The notes beneath the pieces were generated by a model, which had not been told where the DNA came from, did no database searches, and worked only from the letters and a program-made list of their open reading frames with translations. Positions 38,401 to 51,089 of a DNA stretch of 64,000 nucleotides are shown piece by piece. The position numbers and the translations under genes are program-made. Positions within the stretch are counted from its first letter, which is position 1. Every line of letters starts with the position of its first letter. Location: assembly GCF_001522545.3 (NCBI RefSeq), contig NC_031773.1:25865685-25929684 (forward strand), given 5' to 3'. The stretch is from Parus major (lineage: Eukaryota; Chordata; Aves; Passeriformes; Paridae).

Positions 38401-41400
38401 TAGCTGTAGATGCCAGGAGGACAGGCTCATTCAGGATGCTATGCAGCTATATACACACACATCTTGAAAGTGTCAGGTATCTAACCTGTGATGTAATCCT
38501 CATGCTTTTACTGAAGTCTTCATTGTAGGTCCTGCAAATGCATCTGATAAACTTGCAAAGGATACAATTAATCATCTAATCCTTGTAGGTTCATTAACTA
38601 ATATAGGAAGTAATATATCATACCTAAGAAATGTATTACTCAGTATTTTTTCACTCAGTATTACTGGAGAGTACATAGCACACCAGATCTTTTCCATTCA
38701 AATATTGGCAACAACCTGTGATCTATTGTTGGCAAAGTAGTTTCATATGGACCCAATAGAATCTATGTCAGAAAATGATAATACTCATTTATTACAGAAG
38801 AAAATAATTAGGGCCCTAATTTTGTATTCCAAAGAGGGTCAGGAGCAATTTCCTAGATATGCTCCATCTTTTGTATTCAGAATTTTTTTCTTAGTCCTAT
38901 TGATCAAGAAGGATATTTTTTAATCTAATATATACTTACTCGTCCACTGGGGATTGCCAGTGGCACATTTCTAAGGATAGAATAGTATATTAATTTGGCT
39001 AACAGTAATTCTTTCTCATGATGAGGTCTGGATCATTGTTCCTTCTTTTTTACTGGTGGTATTTTCTCTCAGGACTCTCAGGTTCATGACATGTAGCCAC
39101 CTCCTCTCTTACATCTTTCTAGGATATGATATTGGCTACACAAAACCCATATCTACTGTTCAGGTTCTTAAGCTTTTGTTATCCTGATTTTTCTGTTTTC
39201 ACTTTGCTAGTGGTATTAGTCTACCAAAAATTAAAGGAAATTTAGAACAGAAAATATCTACTTATTCTGATTTTTAATTAGGAAATTAAAAATCCAGGTT
39301 GTTTTAAACATATCGGTTTGTGAAACTGTTCTACATCCCACCTAACCTGGTCTGGCACATACATTTCAAAGAAGTCTGTCCCAGGTTAGGAATATAAATT
39401 TCTCAAGATGCAAATCATCCAAGATATTCTTAATAAAAACAAAGTACATATTTTTAAGCAAAATTTAGATCATTTTGTTGGCTGCTTAACATATACTTAT
39501 TAATTGCTATCTTGACATAAAAAATTTGCTAATGGTTCTGAGTTAATGTTTTATATCCACCAGTGTTATTTAGGGTCTTGTTGGAGCTGGTTTTTGCAAT
39601 CATGTGATTTGTGAAAATTCCATTTTCTCCACCCCTAGCACAGACTAAAGAATTTTCTATTATTTTCCTGTGCTTTCAAAAAAATAGGTTCTAACATCCT
39701 TTAATGAGTCATTTTCTGCGTACAGTTTTCCACCCTCTGGGATGCTATCTGCTTCTGTGCTGTTCTTATTTCTTTTGTCTGCAAGCTGTGCTGTTCAATG
39801 TACTTGTATGTTGAACTGTGTGGGTGACATTAGCAGAGTAAGACAGAGGGGTAGTGTTGTGCTGTAAAATCATCCAAATGTCAGTCTTGGATCTGCTGGA
39901 TACATGACTTCATTCCTTGTAACTCAATTTTTATAAAAAATGAAAACATTTATTCAGATTTGTGAGTAAAATCTACAGCTTTCCTACCATCCATACCTAT
40001 GAGACAAGATTCAATATATGACTGGTCATGATCCTGAATTTCATCTTTCAATTGAGCTCTAAATCAGTGTATGGATGGACCACTCACATGTTTCTAGCTT
40101 TAGGAAATTAATTTTGATGTAAATATCTAGGAAGATTGAACTTCAAAGATGTAGAGCAGCTATTAAGAATACTGTGATCTCATTTTCTTATGAGGTTCCT
40201 TGCTGTGTCAATAAATCCCACTTTGACACAACCTCTCATGCTGCAGATATTCTATGCCCATAAATTTTTGATAGTAACCAAAATTCAAAGTATTGTCTAA
40301 CGGAAAATAGTGAATTGTAGCAACAAATGGAAAAAATGTATGAGTGCCATAAAGGGAAATTTCTCAAAGAAATGTGAATCTCAGCTAACTTTCAAAAAAT
40401 ATAGTCAGGTTGACAATTCTGATTTTTAACAGTTCACTTACACATTTAAAGTAGTACATATTAATTAATTTTAACGTTGCAATTTAATTTGTTTCCATGG
40501 GCATGAGAATTGGCCTTTGAAGCACTTGCTAAATAGACCTGTACTTGCATATAAGAACATTCTGAGACTGCATTGGAATTTAAAACTGGAAACAGTCCAC
40601 AGTTACTGGGCATTTAGAAAGTTTTATTGAAAGGATCTGCTGATATCATTTTACTATGTACAATACACATAAATTTATGAAGTGAATGGTAAAGTATTAC
40701 ATAGAAATTGAAAAGGAAAGATAAGCTTTCATTAATTTGGTTTCATTTGCAAATAAATTAAATGTGCTTATGTAGAGATAATGATAATGTAAGGTCCCAA
40801 TTACAAGTGTGCTGCTTCTTTTATCTGCTCACAAATGCAACTTGGTAATGTTCATTATGGACAAGTGTTTTGCTAAGTTTGGGGTATGACTGAGGTTGAT
40901 TCACGTTCAGATTCACTTAAGGAAAGAAATACTTCTTAAGATTTATTTTTCAGAACTTATTTCAAATTTATATTCCAAGTATAGTTACAAATTTAGTTCT
41001 ATAGGTATATACTGATATGGTAAGAACTGGAACCAGATGAAACTTAGTCCAGATGAGATATAAAATTGTAAGGAATCTTTTGTGTAGTCCAAAAACATTT
41101 GGCCACATTCATGTAAGTTGTTTTTTTTACATTTTCTGATTCAGAGGCTCAGTTGTGATTAGTACCAAAAGTTTTAAAGAATCCTGTATGAGGCTGTTCT
41201 CAGTTTCTATTGCTGTACTGCAACAAGCCAGCTCATACAGCTATCCCAAGCTGTGCATCCCTGAGACATTTCCACTCCAGAATTTGGTTCCATGGACTCA
41301 TGGACTGTTAAGTTTCAGAGAAACACTGAAGTTGTATACAAATCCAAGTCTATCCAAATCTCTAAAATTGGAAATTTGTTGTCTGTTAGAGTGTACTCTA

Positions 41401-44400
41401 ATTGACAGGTAACTAAAAACAAGCTCTATGTTTTAATAGCAATTAGAGGTATGGAATCTTATACTGTTATAATAGCTCATAGTAAATATATAAAGTACAG
41501 TTTTTTGTTTGAAAGAGAACTAGTTAGCTATATGGAAGGGTATGAGATAATTCAGTATTGTCCCAATCAAAGAGATTAAAAGGAAAACAAAGTTTTAAAT
41601 ATGTGTAAGCAGAGTTGCAAGTCCTGAAGTGTGATTAAACTTGAAAAAATTAGGAAATTTAAAGCTAGTCTGTTGTAGTGCACAGAAACTCTGCAAGTCT
41701 TCAACTTTTGTAACTGCATATTTGGATATATATATATATATTTTTGCATATTTTTTAGACGAAAGATATGCCTTGCTCTACAATCCACAGAAATAATGTG
41801 TTATCCCTGGGGATTTGGCAGTGTAGTAGCTTGGATATCACAAGTGAACTGCAGACATTATAATATCCTTTTCTTCATTAGAAAACAATACCAGAAAAAA
41901 AAAAGAAAAAAAAAGGTCAAATTAAAAACATTACATGAGAAAAATGTTCTTTAGCATTTCTTTATTTCAAGCCTAGTCCAGAGACGGAAAATTTGTTTAG
42001 ATAAGATTTGATGAAAAGCATGTCTGAAACAAGTAATCTGTATTCAGAATGTTTTTCTTGGACAAGCAGATATTTTTTAAACATGTCAGAAGTAGCTGTA
42101 AGACCAAAAAAATTATGTGCTACTGTTTTCCTGTCTTTTTATGGATTTTTGTTTGGTTTTTTTCTGATTTCTTTACAATTGCTGAGCCATTTTGTTAATC
42201 TTGTGAGAATTCTTTCATTCTCAGCAAGGATGTCATTATGCATGTATCTTCATTTTAACCTGAATTTCTCAATAAAACTACAGATCTCCCAGTAGATTAT
42301 CACTGTGCTATGTGTTTTAAACCCATAGGCACTTTACAAACCTTTTATAACATCATTGTAATGAAATGTAAATGGTGGCTGCTTGGTAAGGAGACCATAG
42401 AGGAGATGACACCATTCTGTGGGATTCACATTTTCATTGTGCAATTACTTTTATGCCCTACACCTATAACATTTCAACACTGATTAGCTGATACTTGAGC
42501 TAAGAACAGATTTTGTGGCGTAGGTATGGATGTGTAAAATTGTGTCTTCCATGCTTGGTACTGTATAGTGATTTTGAAATCAAATACATTCACCCATACA
42601 TTAAAAACATAGTTTATTTTTAGTATAGTGACTGAAATGATTCTCTGAGGATATACAGGCTTGTTTGCTTCTATTTTCTTGTCGGTATTTAAGAGTTCAA
42701 CAGGTCAATATTTTCACTTTTTATTACATTACAATTGTGTTGTCTTTCCTGTGAGTAATTATAGTTGCTAGATCTAGGTACTACTTATAAGTAGCTTGCG
42801 TTGTTCCTTCTAATGGACAAAATGATGCCTGTGTCAAAATTGAATTTTATCAGTTGTCATGTTCCTTGTTCACCTACCTTTATTAGATTCCGTGGGTTTT
42901 TTTCTCCTCATTATCAGTTTCCCTCATTTCAATCACTATCTGTTTCAAATTGCCCAAAGTTGTTGTGAAGCAGCTCACTAGAATTCACACCAGCATGAGA
43001 TCACTCCTGATGCCACTGGCATCATAAGCACCACGTGAGAGAGATGTAATGTGCACAGGTTTGGACAACAGAAGGGCTGAATTCTGGCAGCCACTTAACA
43101 CGTGTGGATGCCTGCTATTTCCAGATTGTAGGGTTGGGATCATGACCAGCTGAATCACAGCAGGATGTTTGGATGAGAGCTGCATGTACATCATCCTCAG
43201 CCCTCCTGCCCCATCTTCTGTTGACGAAAAGTGTGGCCATTGGACTAGAAAGAATCCCTGTTCTTCTCAAAGTCCCCATCTGCTCTGCTGCTGTGAAACC
43301 TGGGCTTTCCAAATGTCCACGGTGCCCATTTTCCAAAGTGTCTTTAGGGTCTTGTTAGCACCAGTGCTTGCACTGGGGTAATTATTAGGAAATCAACAGC
43401 AAAGTTGTCAATGGGGACCAGCAGTATGTGGGGAAAAACCTCTCACTGTGTGTGCAGTCTAGAGATGTTTGTCTTCCCAGCATATTTCAAAGAGAGTTTT
43501 ACTTTATAATCAAATTCTTAGTTAAAGTTGTGTGTGTGAAATATGTTCATATGGATTGTGCATTCTTGAAGAAAACAGAAGATTTCTTCATACATAAGCA
43601 ATTGCCTGCATGAAACAGGAAGGTAGGATTTTGTACCACAGAACTAGAAGACCCAACACAAAATAGAAGGTTTTAGTTAATTAAAAGTTGTGATACATTT
43701 CATATTCCCTGGTGCCAGGTTATTTTAAGCTCCTTGATGTACTTACAATCCTTGGAAGACCTGTGTCAGTTATGGTGTCTCTACTACCTGCTTGTCTTCT
43801 TGCAGCTCTAGTCAAAATCTCCTTTTAGTGCTGTCAAACGTATATGTGCTGTCACTCTCCACTCCATGACCTATTTGAGGGGTATTTTGCCTTCTTCTCA
43901 TGATTGGACAGATTTCTCCTTTAAAACAGGCACTTTAAGTACCATAAATTTGTGTGGATTATTTAAATGAAGGTAAGGTCTGACTGCTTATTTGCTTGAA
44001 TATTTTAAATTAAGCCTTTAATTCCTAAAAATCAATAATTTCTCTTTAAATTCTAGCCCCATAATTTTCAAGCATGGCTTTCTCCTAGAGGCTCCTTATA
44101 ATTAATTAATTAACTTAGTATATTCACAAAAAAGCAGTAACTAGATGTTGATGTTTCTTTTAAGCTCATGAATCAATATATATTTTTAAAAACTGGCCAT
44201 TCATGTTCATAGGCCTGTATGTATGAACAGGGAAATAAGAATTCATGAAATGAACTGCTCTTCTGCTTAGAAAAATATAAGCCTTAACAGGATATCTGGA
44301 TGTGTACTTTAGCTATAATTATCTCCGTGATTTTTACTAGTTCAAGTTTTTTTAGGGTATTAGTGTATTTAGGCCTAATCCTACACAGAACACATAAGAC

Positions 44401-46730
44401 AGAAAATATGTATAGAAATATGTATAGAGGTGTATAGAAAAACAAGTTAACACAGCTTGTAGTTTATGTGAAATTATATGATTTTTTTCTGTGAAGTCTG
44501 AAAATATTCTACCCTACTTATTTGCAGTTTCTAGATGCTGTTCCTAATGGAAACTAAGTCTATAAACTGTAGCTATAAGAAAGGTGAGAAATCTGATTAT
44601 ATTTGCCAGGAGAAAACTCCTTCCTGATTTTCCAGTGCTTTATCAGCCCACATGTTTGAAACTGCAATAAACTATGAGACTGGTAACTGGACTATATTAA
44701 TATATTAATTTTAAAACCTTTACTGGAACACAATGGATCAGAATACAGCTCATCATTATCCAGATTACTGTAGAGTTTCTCCATTTCCTGCCCTGAAGTG
44801 AAAAATTCAAAATGTACTCTGGCTTCAGTACAGCTGATAAAATTGCATATGACAGTGACTGCAGAACATTTCAGACAAAGGATGATTAATTGCTTTTCTT
44901 TTCTTAATATCAACATGCAATTTTTTTAATGAAATATTATTTTGCACAAATAATGTCATATGATGTTGATGAAGATTCAAATTAGGTGAGACATTGATGT
45001 TTGGTTGCTGTTTTTATGGTCCTTAAGAAAAAAGAGCTTATAGGCCCTAAAGATTTCAGCATTTTTAAACAGTTTTCGTCTAAAGTGTTGAAGGTACCTC
45101 TTAGTACATGAAATTGAGGGGGAGAACAGCTTCAGTATTTTAATTTCTAAGTTGTGAAGCTGGTTGCAATAATTTCATATAATGCATCTTTTTTTACAAT
45201 TGCTTTCAAAGAAAGGCAGATCTTAGGATGAAGGGTAAGGAGCGGGAAAATGAGACAAGCAACAACCAGTTACTTACCAGGTGAAAAAAAGCTCCAAAAT
45301 ACACTTTGGAAGAGCTGCACTCAATGTCCTGGTCTCTTTTAGATTTTCCATTTGACCTTTGGAAGGTAAGTTAATGGGTATACATGTCCATTTTTCATAT
45401 GTCTTCTCTACAAGTATATTTAAAATACTGAAATGCTTTAAAATCTAGTGAAAGGACCATTTAAATACCTTCTATTATAAGAAATAGCAATTACTGAAAA
45501 GGCCATCATATATTATTGGCAAGTGCAGGACAAAACAGAATAGACTGGAACTTTTTGTAATTTAAAATACCACTAATATATCTTTTGTTTGTTGTTGTCA
45601 TCATTTATCCTTTATGTGGCATGTATCATGTTTTCTTTTGAAGCAAGCACTATGAAATTGCTTCAAAGCAATAATTCTAAACTGCTAGGTAATATATTAT
45701 GTGCTGTGAGTATTAACTGTGGCAAAGTGATGAGAACAGTAAACAATTTTTAGGTACCCCCTGAAGGAACTATTCATTTTTTCTATCACATAAAATAGAA
45801 TTTCAGCCCGTAGGTTAAAAATAAGAAGTGCCTGACCCTGAATTATGATCTATCAGTTTTCAACTCCCTCACCTCTTCAAACCTAATACCATTTTTCTGT
45901 GATTTCAGTATTTGACTTCCCTGAGCTTTTTTTGCCTCTTGCTAGTGTGGATCAGTTCTGTGCAATGCACCAGCATTCTAATGCTTTGTTAGTGGTTGTT
46001 AAGGGAAGATGTAGTCAGTCCATATGCAACCACTCAAAAGAGCGTGCAAGTTCTGCTTAATGGTAAAATGTCTTTACTGGTACAAGATCCTAAATTATTC
46101 CTAATCACAAATGTTCTACAAGTTTAGTAGTACTTCAGCACTTATTCTTTTATCTCTGACAGCATCTGTCCCCTTGACAAACTGAATGCTAAAACCATTT
46201 ACAGTGGTGAGTGTTAGGCTTTTCCTGAGGGGATTTAATGGGCATCACCAATATTCAATGTGTTTAGGTGCCAGAAGAGTGGAGGGGGAACTGCTTGGAT
46301 GCCTAAGACTCTATTGGTGCTTGTTTTTTCATGCAAAAACTTCCTTAGAGACATATAGATGTGCTCCTCTTGTCTAGGTCTTTAAGTATTCTGGTTTTCT
46401 TGATTTTTGAACTGTTCAAGTATGTCTAGGAGAAACATTTTTCAATGGTTTCAAGGCTTTCTTCAGCCTGAATAGATTTGAATACTTCACTTCCACATCT
46501 TATGAGTATCTTAATTGTTGAGCTCTTTACTAATCTTGTCTGTCCCTCCTGTTGGAACTGGGTCTCTGCACAGACAGCAAAGCAGAAGTTGGCATTAAAG
46601 TGAGCTAAAACTGAAGCTTTAAAATGCAGGAATTCAGGCATGGAGTCTTAGATGTGTGACATGGAATGCCTGCCACCATTCAGAGCTTCCATCATTCCTT
46701 CTTTTCATTTTCCTGCATGTGATTTAGACT
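35490..46730. other. Intron with no gene seen
   Basis: Apart from the polypyrimidine tract at 37.0 kb, it holds only short AT runs (for example near 41725), A-rich runs near 41896, and a slightly GC-richer patch at about 42970-43340 whose ORFs are unrecognised and overlap on both strands. No mobile element was identified by eye. Confidence 0.6.
37011..37094 (+). repeat. Polypyrimidine tract with (TCC)n and (TTC)n
   Basis: An uninterrupted 53-nt pyrimidine run (37011-37063) of CTTCTC and TCC units is separated by a short GTTCTA break from a second 25-nt run of about eight CTT units (37070-37094). Long polypurine/polypyrimidine tracts like this can form triplex (H-DNA). Confidence 0.95.
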
Positions 46731-47090
46731 GTCAGTGCTCAACACATTGGGCTTTGGGAACTACAGTCTTGTCGCTAAAGGACACAGGATGATTCACACG
46801 AACATGTCTCAGTGATATGACAGGAAAAGAAGTAACTTTATTTTCTGACTCCGGTATTTATAGATTCTCGATAATGACTGAGGATTGGATAGTTAAATTA
46901 CCACCTTCCCAATCAAACTGGTTATGTGAAATGTCCATCAAAAGACATTTCTTAGAAGGAATGTGATAAACAACTTATGTTTATAGTTACTTTCCTGGGA
47001 AAGTAACTAAAACTATGAGAACAAGATCAGAAGGCTTAGTTTTCAGGGAGACACAGTCTAGGACACCAACTCTCTTCTGCACCTTCAGGA
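46731..47090 (-). mobile_element. Candidate solo LTR of an endogenous retrovirus, minus orientation (ends approximate)
   Basis: Read on the minus strand, the segment has an LTR-like promoter layout: CCAAT (46884-46888), then TATAAATA (46855-46862), then the polyadenylation signal AATAAA (46837-46842), with roughly 20-bp spacings. The upstream, U3-like part carries two perfect hairpins: an 8-bp stem at 46928-46951 and a 10-bp stem, AGTTACTTTC/GAAAGTAACT, at 46985-47008. No gag, pol or env coding is near it, so it would be a solo LTR. I could not fix TG...CA ends or a target-site duplication, so the boundaries are guesses. Chance assembly of the motifs remains possible. Confidence 0.45.
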
Positions 47091-49213
47091 GGAACTTGAG
47101 TGACTACTGTGAAATTTTCTAGGAGAACCCTATGTATTTAAGTCCCATCTATACTGCATCTATACTGCACAAACATAAAAAGTAATTCTTATGCTTTTGG
47201 AGTCAGATTTCAAAGAAAACTTGTTTGACCCACTTTTACTTTTGCTTTTGTTTTATTACAAATAAGGTTTTCTGAAGAAGCTCTGATATATCCAGAATCT
47301 GGTCTTTTATTACTCTCTGATGGCATAGAAGCAAAAGCAGTGATCCTTCTTATACGCCTTTCTGAGCAGTATGTCTAACTATGGAAATATTCAGATAGAA
47401 TAATCTTCCAGGGCATCTAAATGATCTTTTTTTTAAGATTCTCTGACTCTGTCTAGTACTAACTGTCTTGGGGAAGACAGTCATTGACTTTAGCAAGTAT
47501 TTTATCAGGAGGCTATGCCAAGGTAAAAAATAACACTTTTAATGCAGGAATTTGAAAGCAGTATATGTAGGGAATGAACCCAATGTTTGCAGAGGAAGTT
47601 GGTTCCAGGAAAAGAGGAAGGTTGAATTCCTGTTCAAATTCCTCAGCAGGTGATACTTTCCACCTACAGAACATTGTGATGTTTACGACAAAAAAGGCTG
47701 TGGGTTGACCAGAAACAAATACTGTCTACGTGAACAAATATGGGGCATTAAACCTGGGCTGTGTGCTGTTGAAACATACAGCAGCATTCCTGTTAAACTT
47801 GAGAGGTTGTTTGGATGAGGAACTTTAGCAGTGTGAATGACTTTGTTGTAGCTGTTAAAGTATTTGTAGCCACTTCAGCAAGGAGAGCCAGATATAAACA
47901 GGTTTTGACGGGTTGCTGCAAAACATCACTATGGCTTTTCTTGCCAGTAATCATAAACTGAAAGGGTTGTTATCTTGCTATTTTCTATCATGCAAAGTGC
48001 TTGTAGGATGACTTTTCTTTTGCTAAGGCGGTTCCACATATGATGATAAACAGTTTGACAACCTATCAAATGTGACACTAAGGACATAGAAGAAAATGTA
48101 TGACAGCATACTGGATCTTACCTTTTTATTAGCAGTTTATTAAGGGAAAAGGGAACCTTCAAACACAAAGATAGCAGAAGTATCCCCCAAAACCTGCCTT
48201 ATGCACTGTTGCCCAAAGCTACTTTTGCTCAGCATTTGTATGGACAAGTTGACACCTGCTTTTTGAACTGTATGGTTTTTTAACTCTTAAAATGTCTTTC
48301 CTCTTTCACTGATGTCCTTACAGTCTCATATTTTGGAAAGGGAAAGTCTGAGTATAGGCCTTGAACTTAAACCCAGCTAAAATCTGAGTAGCCTTCATTT
48401 ATAAATGTTTGTTTATCTTCACTGTCCTTGTCAGAATCAGGTGTGGGCATTTATCTGGTATGTCTGCTTGAAAGAATTGGTGACCCACCCTGCAGTTGAA
48501 GAAAAATAGTAAAAAAAAAAATTAATTAAGCCAGACATCACAATGAGGGTTTGAAATTGAATTGCACACATATATATGGTGCTTTTCATCCCATGAGATT
48601 GCTGACTTCTAATGTTATGGAGAAATGCCTGATTAAATAAAAGGTTGAAAGTTAATACCCAACATGCTATTTGGCAGCTTTTTCATTTCACTTATAGGTA
48701 GGAGCAGGTGGTGTCATTTAAAATTAAATTCTTCATGTCTATATTGGCAGGAAAGCAGCATTTAGAGATGAAATATCCCTGAAACTAATATCATTAGTTG
48801 TTCTCCAATTTTATTTGTATTTGCATACTGTGATGCAAGTACAATGAAGCACAATCTATTTAAATTGCACATAGCATGGAGTTTAACTATAGGCAGTAAA
48901 GGACCATAATAATTTCAGAAATAAAGATCTTATAGAGAGCCTGTATCCTCTTACAATAAAATGAGAACACAATGTTTACTCTTTCTTTAAGATGAGATTT
49001 AAAGGAATGATCCTTAAAGCTTTGTAATTTGTCATATTATTTTACAACCAGTTTTCTTGTGTTGTAGCGTTAATCTATCTGAAAATGTATGTACCTTACT
49101 AATATACTATGTAGCTGGTTTCCATTATGTTGGATAAAATGTAATTATGTTACATTTATATGCTGAAAGTTGATTTCATACTTGCATCTAATGGCTATTG
49201 GATATTCCTGTGG

Positions 49214-49310
49214 TAAAAACAAAAATAAAAAAAAAACCAAAAACCAAAAAACAAAATCACCAGCACCACCACAAACCAAAACAAGCAAACAAACAAAACT
49301 GAACAACCCC
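49214..49310 (+). repeat. A/C low-complexity tract
   Basis: Roughly 95 bp made almost only of A and C (AAAACCAAAAACCAAAAAAC, then CACCAGCACCACCACAAACC, then AAGCAAACAAACAAAACTG). It begins as an A-rich run and becomes CA/CCA-rich. No retroposon body was identified on either side. Confidence 0.9.
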
Positions 49311-50286
49311 TTAAAAATAAATCATTAAATAAAATTGACCACTTAAAGACTATTTAAAATAAGAAATAATACCAAGAACAGGCATAAGGTACTTTGTCTT
49401 AAAGATAGAGCAAGTCATGTGTTCTCTTCTGTATATCCCATTCTAGACATTCAAGTGGTGCTGTAATATTTCCATTCCGAGTAGTTTAGACCAATCTTAT
49501 CACTTCAACCGCTTGCCTTTGACATTTCTGTTGACTAGATTTTTTTCATCTGTTGCTGTCTCAGTTGGATTTACCTCATAAAGCTTCATTATGTTGCCCA
49601 AAGAAAATTTCTGTGTTCTGTAAAAGCAATTAGCTTAAATAGCACCTTAGCACCCTTATTTCCTAAACAAATATGTTGCATAATGAGACTTAAATTAGGC
49701 TGAGCAGCTCAGAGTCTTTGGACATGACAACTACAGCTTGGAAAAGTTTCTCTGTTATATTTTCTTTTTCAGACTAACTAACTAAGTATCAAAATGCTCG
49801 GGATATACTTATCAATTACTGTGCACCTCCAGCTACCTGCTAGTTGAAAACCATTTTATGTGCATAAGAGATGCTCTTTCACTATTACTTTCCACAGCTT
49901 TGAATTTCATGTTACAAAGACATCTGCAAGAGAATAAAGCTGACCTCAATCTGGTAACATTTTAATACCATTGCATGATTTTAATACTGACAGACACAAT
50001 GATTATAATAATTAATGTTATCATAATGACTTTCCTGTTATTATTATTGTGATCCATTTTTTCATTATCAGCCAATATTAAGATCTAATTTAACTTACAA
50101 GATACATATCAGGCAATTAATGTTGAACTAAAAACAGCCTTACAGTTTCATTAAAACTCATCAGCATTATAGTTTTAAATACACTGAACAACTTAGAAAA
50201 TTTAAGAAAAATTGATTACATGTTTAATTTATTTAATAGTTGTTTTTGGAAGAGATATACTGGCAATAAGAGCAGTGATGTAATAC

Positions 50287-50302
50287 TTTTTTTTTTTTTT
50301 TT
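50287..50302 (+). repeat. Poly-T run (T16)
   Basis: Sixteen T, followed by an AT-rich segment with TATATA motifs. No element body was seen on either strand. Confidence 0.95.
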
Positions 50303-51039
50303 GAATGCTCATTATATATATTTATATACATATTCTTATATTTACATAAACTTTAGACTGCATTCCAGGAAGTAACTGAGTTTTGCTATTTCTACTTTTG
50401 ATAACCCAACTGAATAATATTGAATTGTAGCTCATAGGCTAATCAAACAGTGAGATTGATAGATATTACTATGTTCTACAGAGAACATGTATCAATTCCT
50501 GAAACACTTGCACAGTTTGTTTCAGAGTCACCAATCTGAATCCATCATGCTTCCCACGCAACAGGCTTTGAGTTTTCAAATCCCCTTTATTCTGTTCTGC
50601 AAAGAGATTGTCTCCCTAAGCTCTGTGCTAGCTGTATTCATGCTTCACATACCCATTTGCTTGCTTGGTCTTACTCCTTAATTCCTTACTGCTCCATGTG
50701 TGAACACAGTGTTAATTCTTTTCTCAACCTGCTAGTTCTATGAACAGAATCTGCTAGTTTAGACTGAACCACTCTCTTTTAAATTAATCTTTCCAGCTTC
50801 ACATAGAGTTCTGTTGATTCCTTTGGTCTTCTGTTCTGTGTTTTAAATAAAAAGAAGCAGAAGCAGGGGTCAGATGGAAGGAAGGTGTAATATGGAAACA
50901 GATCAATTTTAGGAAAAAATGCCATGAGGAGAAAAAGAAGCAAAGGCGGAAGAAGCAAAGAAAGAAAGAAAAGATTTGGGAAACCTGAAAGCAACATTTG
51001 AATGAAATGTAAAAGAATCATTCATATGAAAACTGGATT

Positions 51040-51089
51040 ATTTAAATATTTTTTCACTAAAAGTCAACAAAACTGGCAAAATACTTAGG
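51040..51089 (+). repeat. Dispersed 50-bp repeat, copy 1
   Basis: The segment starts ATTTAAATATTTTTTCACTA and continues AAAGTCAACAAAACTGGCAA to CTTAGG. It is 48/50 identical to 58071-58120, in the same orientation about 7 kb away. Similarity stops sharply at both ends. The family is unknown to me; it may be a fragment of an uncatalogued interspersed repeat or a local duplication. Confidence 0.9.

Larger units (their letters stand above)
47091..51039. other. Intron with no gene seen
   Basis: AT-rich sequence with an A/C-rich tract at 49.2 kb and a T16 run at 50.3 kb (listed separately). No ORF of interest. Confidence 0.6.
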
